From Spartobacteria bacterium (GTDB lineage: Bacteria > Verrucomicrobiota > Verrucomicrobiia > Chthoniobacterales > Chthoniobacteraceae): a DNA stretch of 7,001 nt. Below the pieces are notes generated by a model that did not search any database, had not been told where the DNA came from, and saw nothing but the letters and a program-made list of their open reading frames with translations. Shown here one piece after another: positions 5,472 through 7,001 of this stretch. Both the position numbers and the translations under genes were made by a program. The DNA is taken from the NCBI GenBank assembly GCA_025355595.1, contig JANXZI010000429.1, positions 1 to 7,001 of the forward strand, given 5' to 3'. How positions within the stretch are numbered: the first letter of the stretch is position 1; every line of letters begins with the position of its first letter.

Positions 5472-5751
5472 CCACGAGGTTGCCGATGCGCTCAGCCATT
5501 TCAAAGTCGAGCTCGGTGAGGCCGCCCTTGCTGTGGGTCGAGAGGATGACTTTCACCTTGGCGTAGCGGATGTCTATGTCCGGGTGATGATCATTTTCCT
5601 CGGCGAGTTCGGCGATGCCGTTCACGAAATCCACCGAGCCCGCGAAGTCGTCGAACTCGAAGGTGCGCTCGATGGCGTTTTTTTCCAGATCCCACTCGGG
5701 GAGATCCTTGAGGGCGGCTTTGATTTGCTTGGAGTCGAGAAGGTTTGGCAT
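5464..5751 (-). CDS. phhB: Pterin-4a-carbinolamine dehydratase
   Basis: A 95-residue cytosolic enzyme that dehydrates 4a-hydroxytetrahydropterin to quinonoid dihydropterin, recycling the cofactor of aromatic amino acid hydroxylases; in bacteria without phenylalanine hydroxylase the role is less clear. The full active-site signature is present: ENDHHPDI with His55-His56-Pro57, then Tyr63, and STHSKGGLTELDFEMA with His73, Gly77-Leu-Thr79 and Asp82. The length is typical. The ATG at 5749-5751 gives the normal N-terminus (MPNLLDSKQIKAAL); a longer in-frame start at 5844 would add 31 atypical residues. No strong Shine-Dalgarno is seen. It is the first gene of the - strand block and is divergent from fur. 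No phhA-like hydroxylase lies in the window. Confidence 0.95.
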   Translation of the reverse strand: MPNLLDSKQIKAALKDLPEWDLEKNAIERTFEFDDFAGSVDFVNGIAELAEENDHHPDIDIRYAKVKVILSTHSKGGLTELDFEMAERIGNLVDA

Positions 5752-5897
5752 GGCGGGTGAAATGTGGTGCGGGGAATAGCACGGAGCACCGGCTTGGCAA
5801 CGGGATTTTGTGCGGAGGTGATGACAAAGGCCCTCCGGCGGCAAAATGACGCGTGCGATTTGACTCCGGCGCTGCGAGGCGGCAGGATGCGCGGCAC
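5752..5897. promoter_or_regulatory. Divergent promoter region between phhB and fur
   Basis: This 146-bp spacer separates two divergent start codons, so promoters for both blocks are expected here. I see no confident -35/-10 pair and no clear Fur-box palindrome. A GGAGGTG at 5814-5820 resembles a ribosome site but leads directly into an ATG out of frame with fur. Confidence 0.35.
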
Positions 5898-6368
5898 ATG
5901 GACCCCGGCCTTCGCCAGCGCATCTACGGATTTATCGAGTCAAAGGGACTGCGGAAGACTTCGCAGCGCGATGCGATCATCGAGGCGGCCTTCAGCACCA
6001 CCGAGCACTACACGGCGGATGATCTGCTGCTCATGGCGAAGACAGTGGATCCGTCCGTGTCGCGCGCGACGGTGTATCGCACACTGCCGCTGCTCGTGGA
6101 GAGCGGGATGCTGCGCGAGATGGATTTTGGCCGCGACCACATGTTCTACGATCCGAACTACGTGGATCATCCGAACCACAACCATCTCATCTGCCTCGAT
6201 TGCACGAAGATTTTCGAGTTCGAGGATGTCCACATGGACACGCTGGAGATTTGCATCAGCAAGCGCATGGGCTTCAAGCCGGTGGGGAAAGTCGTGCGCA
6301 TCGAGGCGCACTGCGATGAACTGCGCACCGCGGGGGCGTGCAAGCGGCGTGCGGTGGCGATGGCGTAG
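5898..6368 (+). CDS. fur: Fur-family metal-dependent transcriptional regulator
   Basis: A 156-residue DNA-binding repressor of the ferric uptake regulator family. The N-terminal winged helix contains the recognition-helix motif SRATVYRTLPLLVESGML (55-72). The C-terminal metal and dimerisation domain has HPNHNHLICLDC, aligning with the E. coli Fur H-H-D-H-L-I-C-L-D-C segment: His94 and His96, and the structural-zinc CxxC Cys99/Cys102. Later cysteines are Cys139 and Cys148, spaced nine apart instead of forming a second CxxC. The ATG at 5898 sits behind GGCAGGA (5881-5887) and gives the usual length; an upstream in-frame GTG at 5853 is possible but adds an unusual 15-residue leader. Whether iron, zinc or peroxide is sensed cannot be decided from motifs alone. 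It starts the right-hand + strand block, divergent from phhB. Confidence 0.9.
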   Translation: MDPGLRQRIYGFIESKGLRKTSQRDAIIEAAFSTTEHYTADDLLLMAKTVDPSVSRATVYRTLPLLVESGMLREMDFGRDHMFYDPNYVDHPNHNHLICLDCTKIFEFEDVHMDTLEICISKRMGFKPVGKVVRIEAHCDELRTAGACKRRAVAMA

Positions 6369-6444
6369 CGCTGCGGCGCGCTTGCTGGCGTTTCGCAAGG
6401 CTTCGCTCGACTTGCCGCGTTTCGCCGCTATCTGTCCCGGCCCT

Positions 6445-7001
6445 ATGTTTTGGACCGAAGAAGTCGCCGCCAAGTGTGTCGGCCCGCAGATCATCAATGA
6501 CTCAAAGACCCCGAGCGGCCGCGTGCATGTCGGCGCGATGCGCGGCGTGCTCATCCACGACGCGATCTTCCGCACGCTGAAGGAAGATGGCATCGGGGCT
6601 CGATACCTCTTTGGCGTGGACGACTATGATCCGCTCGATGAAATCCCTGCGGGCAAGGGCGCGCACTTCGAGCAATTCCTCGGCCAGCCGCTGTGCAACG
6701 TGCCGCCGCCGGATGGCTCGCCCGCGAGCGACATGGCCGAGCATTACATCTCGGAATTTTTCCAGGTCTTCGAGGAGCTCGGCGTGAAGGTGGAAAAGTA
6801 TCGCATGCGCGATATCTACCGCAGCGGGAAGTTCAACGAGGCGATCGACACCATCCTCCGCGCCGCGCCGACCGTGCGCCGCGTGTATAAGGAAGTCTCG
6901 AATTCCGACCGGTCCGAAAACTGGTTCCCATTCCAGACCGTGTGCGAAAAGTGTGCCCGCATCGGCACCACGGAAGTCTTCGCGTACGACGGCAAAGAGG
7001 T
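6445..7001 (+). CDS. lysS: Class I lysyl-tRNA synthetase, N-terminal 185 codons (runs off window)
   Basis: The open frame from the ATG at 6445 encodes MFWTEEVAAKCVGPQIINDS and then KTPSGRVHVGAMRG. This is the class I lysyl-tRNA synthetase start, with PSG and the HVGA form of the HIGH nucleotide-binding motif (His28-Val29-Gly30). YLFGVDDYDPLDEIP (54-68) and the cysteine pair in TVCEKCARIG (about 166-175, likely zinc-binding) also fit. The enzyme charges tRNA-Lys with lysine. Class I LysRS is a Rossmann-fold enzyme unrelated to the class II LysRS of most bacteria and is mainly archaeal, with scattered bacterial holders. The family usually has about 500-550 residues, so roughly two thirds lies beyond the window. 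It is 76 bp after fur on the same strand; co-transcription is possible. No clear Shine-Dalgarno is seen. Confidence 0.92.
   Translation, partial: MFWTEEVAAKCVGPQIINDSKTPSGRVHVGAMRGVLIHDAIFRTLKEDGIGARYLFGVDDYDPLDEIPAGKGAHFEQFLGQPLCNVPPPDGSPASDMAEHYISEFFQVFEELGVKVEKYRMRDIYRSGKFNEAIDTILRAAPTVRRVYKEVSNSDRSENWFPFQTVCEKCARIGTTEVFAYDGKE

Noticed and set aside
5814..5823. GGAGGTG followed directly by ATG at 5821, opening a long + frame over fur
   Set aside because: The frame is out of phase with fur, gives an Arg/Ser/Cys-rich shadow product, and the spacing between the ribosome-like site and the ATG is too short.
5940..6593. 217-codon - strand frame opposite fur and lysS
   Set aside because: It spans two real genes in antisense and shows no domain.

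Overview
The window is GC-rich bacterial DNA, most likely from the Verrucomicrobiota or the wider PVC group. The clues are the C-terminal signature of a PVC-type membrane-bound dehydrogenase/HEAT protein at the left edge, a class I lysyl-tRNA synthetase at the right edge, weak Shine-Dalgarno signals, and short hairpin-forming interspersed repeats in nearly every gap. The taxonomic call is inference from gene content; no rRNA marker is present.

Left block, + strand (1-2841): the broken end of a PVC-type dehydrogenase, then a lipoprotein alpha/beta-hydrolase (322-1218), a 315-bp gap filled mostly by two inverted-repeat elements, and a secreted clan-A glycoside-hydrolase-like protein (1534-2841). 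The two intact genes act outside the cytoplasm and fit a polysaccharide or ester-degrading lifestyle, but nothing shows that they share a substrate.

Middle block, - strand (5751 down to 3033): phhB (pterin carbinolamine dehydratase), an 8-nt overlapping 49-codon membrane peptide, an inverted repeat that fills the gap, dgt (HD-domain dGTPase, GTG start), and a TVP38/TMEM64 membrane protein. The first three genes look co-transcribed; the membrane protein lies 197 bp further on, beyond a hairpin that may end the dgt transcript. A gene-free 191-bp convergent gap (2842-3032) with a terminator-like hairpin separates this block from the glycosidase.

Right block, + strand (5898-7001): a Fur-family metalloregulator diverges from phhB across 146 bp and is followed 76 bp later by the first 185 codons of class I lysS, which runs off the window.

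The most unusual signal is non-coding. Three imperfect inverted repeats (1251-1321, 1340-1470, 5231-5323) have arms of different sequence that are all built from tandem 7-nt units (GTGACTG, TTGAACG and GAATTTT types). A fourth heptad run (3732-3759) lacks an obvious partner arm. No CRISPR array, tRNA, rRNA, transposase or phage gene was seen, and no clear new multi-gene system: the protein-coding content is of recognisable families.
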